Assembly: GCF_000469465.1 (NCBI RefSeq)
Contig: NZ_KI271855.1
Coordinates: 1-43,219, forward strand
Reading direction: 5' to 3'
Origin: Gemella bergeri ATCC 700627
Lineage (GTDB): Bacteria; Bacillota; Bacilli; Staphylococcales; Gemellaceae
Length of the DNA stretch: 43,219 bases
Below, piece by piece: positions 43,191-43,219 of this stretch. Both the position numbers and the translations under genes were made by a program. Each line of letters begins with the position of its first letter. The first letter of the stretch is position 1. The notes under the pieces were generated by a model that saw only the letters and a list, made by a program, of their open reading frames with translations, made no database searches and was not told where the DNA came from.

Positions 43191-43219
43191 AGGCTCTGTG
43201 TCAAATACGGGGCATGAGA
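43191..43219 (+). repeat. intergenic repeat, copy C (cut by the window end)
   Basis: AGGCTCTGTGTCAAATACGG followed by GGCATGAGA, nearly identical to the start of copy B (35725) and clearly related to copy A (19649). It is preceded at 43126-43190 by sequence that resembles the same element in diverged form. The full extent lies outside the window. Confidence 0.75.

Overview
The window is a very AT-rich, low-GC Gram-positive (Bacillota, class Bacilli) chromosomal segment. Gene content and the absence of classical LexA point to a small-genome, fermentative, facultatively respiring coccus; the whole is consistent with Gemella or a close relative (inference; no taxonomic marker was searched). Most genes have clear AGGAGG-type ribosome binding sites. 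I see no tRNA, rRNA, CRISPR array, prophage or complete insertion sequence.

Layout. 331-3704: permease, ATPase, permease of a MacB/FtsX-type ABC exporter. 3746-8312, minus strand: uvrB, then ddl-murF (DNA excision repair; D-Ala-D-Ala ligation and its addition to the cell-wall precursor). 8509-9316: a small membrane protein and a 300-bp cluster of hairpins. 9317-19647: glycogen metabolism, with a divergent intracellular GH13 glycosidase and the operon glgB-glgC-glgD-glgA-glgP preceded by a cre-like (CcpA) site. 19904-21393: a two-gene PadR/BtrH-like cassette read from an apparently leaderless promoter, followed by a possible decayed gene and two strong hairpins. 21850-26666: housekeeping run tlyA, recN, rsgA, rpe, thiN. 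26679-27878: TauE/SafE exporter plus DUF1634 partner. 28073-33936: cydABDC (bd-type quinol oxidase and its assembly ABC exporter). 33937-35704: a long gap with a possible small ORF, then an RCC1-repeat lipoprotein with a 200-nt structured leader. 35911-37152 (minus): PLP aminotransferase. 37552-40429: rpmE2, tdk, prfA, prmC. 40483-41112 (minus): a self-cleaving HTH/S24 repressor of HdiR type with an operator over its own promoter. 41308-43097: a 35-aa membrane peptide, gpmA, and a lipoprotein.

How it fits together. GlgC/GlgD make ADP-glucose, GlgA polymerises it, GlgB branches it and GlgP releases glucose-1-phosphate; the divergent GH13 enzyme probably hydrolyses maltodextrins. GpmA and Rpe belong to glycolysis and the pentose phosphate pathway. 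cydABDC gives an oxygen-consuming branch. UvrB, RecN and the S24 repressor are DNA-damage functions but are not linked in one operon.

The least explained parts are non-coding: the hairpin cluster at 8965-9261; a repeat found three times in the same orientation downstream of plus-strand genes (19649, 35725, 43191), two copies of which carry a terminator hairpin; the hairpin pair at 21556-21665; and the leader at 34429-34630. The PadR/BtrH-like cassette is the best candidate for a poorly described protein system.
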